From Spirochaetota bacterium (GTDB taxonomy: Bacteria; Spirochaetota; B62-G9; DRHN01): a stretch of 6,175 nucleotides of DNA. The DNA lies in NCBI GenBank assembly GCA_023136305.1, contig JAGLSF010000126.1:1-6175 (forward strand). The letters run 5' to 3'. Position 1 is the stretch's first letter. Each line of letters opens with the position of its first letter. Made by a program: the position numbers and the translations under genes. The notes beneath the pieces were generated by a model, which did no database searches, was not told where the DNA came from, and saw only the letters and a program-made list of their open reading frames with translations. Below are positions 5,325 through 6,175 of this stretch, piece after piece.

Positions 5325-6175
5325 ATGTTCAAAAAAGTCCTCATTGCCAATAGAGGCGTCATCGCTCACAGAATACTCAAGACCCTGCGCTCACAGGACA
5401 TTGGTTCCGTGTCGATCTTCACACCAGGAGATGAAAGGTCCCTTCATGTGACCGAGACCGATGAAAGCATCTGCATACGCGCATATACCGAGATCCCAGA
5501 GATCATGTCTGTCGCAAAACAGTTTAAGGTCGATGCCATACACCCGGGAGTGGGGTTTCTTTCCGAAAATATCGATTTTGCCAGGGTGGCAAATCATACC
5601 AGCGTGTTCGTCGGCCCAAACATCTCCCTGTTCACCAAAATGGGCAACAAGGTAAAGGCGAGACGGATCGCCGAGGAAGCGGGTCTGCCAACCACACCCG
5701 GATCAGCAGGACCTCTCAAATCGGAGAAGGAGGCCGCTTCGGTAGCCGATTCCATCGGGTACCCGGTGATTATAAAAGCTGCCGAAGGCGGCGGCGGTAT
5801 GGGCATGGAACGTATTGCCGATGAGAATGAGCTCATGGATGTGTTTCCGAGCATCAGGGCCCAGGCGAAAACCCTCTTCGGCAGCGATGATGTGTTCATC
5901 GAGAAGCTCATCGAGCCGAACAGGCACATTGAGGTACAGGTATTGGCGGACAATCATGGGAATGTGGTGCATCTTGGTGAGCGTGATTGCTCCATACAGC
6001 GGCGACATCAGAAGCTCATAGAATTCTCTCCGGCAGACATCTCCGATGACCTGAGAACCGCCATTACGGATGCTGCGGTCACCCTTACGAAAGCGGTGCG
6101 ATACACCAATGCCGGCACTGTCGAGTTTCTCGTTGACGACAGCGAGAACTTCTACTTCATGGAGATGAACACGCG
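5325..6175 (+). CDS. Biotin carboxylase (N-terminal part, runs off the window)
   Basis: The first 283 residues of a biotin carboxylase, which uses ATP and bicarbonate to carboxylate biotin on a carrier domain. It could be the AccC subunit of acetyl-CoA carboxylase, a pyruvate or propionyl-CoA carboxylase subunit, or the start of a longer multidomain protein. Visible: KVLIANRG (4-11), AIHPGVGFLSEN (71-82), ATP-grasp lysines Lys109 and Lys151, the glycine-rich loop GGGGMGM (155-161), RHIEVQV with His201, RRHQKLIE with Lys230, and AGTVEF with Glu267. The frame ends inside MEMNT(R), where Glu280 and Asn282 are in place and the catalytic arginine codon is cut. Departures from consensus are Glu to Val in ANRGEIA, Tyr to Val in HPGYGF, and Arg to Met in GGGGRGM. 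ATG 5325 is the only ATG or GTG start after the in-frame stop at 5274; no Shine-Dalgarno site precedes it. It lies 57 bases after the MNIO-like gene. Confidence 0.92.
   Translation, partial: MFKKVLIANRGVIAHRILKTLRSQDIGSVSIFTPGDERSLHVTETDESICIRAYTEIPEIMSVAKQFKVDAIHPGVGFLSENIDFARVANHTSVFVGPNISLFTKMGNKVKARRIAEEAGLPTTPGSAGPLKSEKEAASVADSIGYPVIIKAAEGGGGMGMERIADENELMDVFPSIRAQAKTLFGSDDVFIEKLIEPNRHIEVQVLADNHGNVVHLGERDCSIQRRHQKLIEFSPADISDDLRTAITDAAVTLTKAVRYTNAGTVEFLVDDSENFYFMEMNT

Overview
The window is a piece of bacterial chromosome with tightly packed genes, ATG and GTG starts, Shine-Dalgarno sites and sigma70-like promoter elements. The phylum cannot be fixed from the sequence. The genes are housekeeping-like and moderate in GC, apart from one visibly AT-rich orphan gene and its flanks.

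Left part, minus strand (1-2614): a compact histidine biosynthesis operon read right to left as hisD (histidinol dehydrogenase), hisB (imidazoleglycerol-phosphate dehydratase, monofunctional) and hisH (glutaminase subunit of imidazole glycerol phosphate synthase). The genes are 1 and 5 bases apart. A good promoter (TTGACA, 17-base spacer, TACATT) lies about 70 bases ahead of hisD. The HisF partner and the other his genes are not in the window. Directly after the hisH stop, on the same strand, an in-frame stop is followed by 25 codons that read like the middle of a Na/phosphate cotransporter. This looks like the left-over part of a truncated gene, or an assembly junction.

Middle (2615-3584): a short divergent promoter region serves the his operon and a rightward orphan gene (2765-3325) of unknown function. 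A 259-base AT-rich gap follows, with weak promoter-like elements and small direct repeats.

Right part, plus strand (3585-6175): three co-directional genes, probably one operon. They are a HAD-superfamily phosphatase or phosphomutase-like protein, a divergent DUF692/MNIO-like TIM-barrel protein that keeps most of that family's metal-ligand positions, and the N-terminal 283 residues of a biotin carboxylase that runs off the window. The MNIO-like gene is the most interesting item. Its relatives are multinuclear iron oxidases, many of which modify ribosomal peptides, but no convincing precursor peptide or recognition partner is visible, and the usual Asp-x-Asn-Asn motif is replaced by Asp-Ile-Ala-His.
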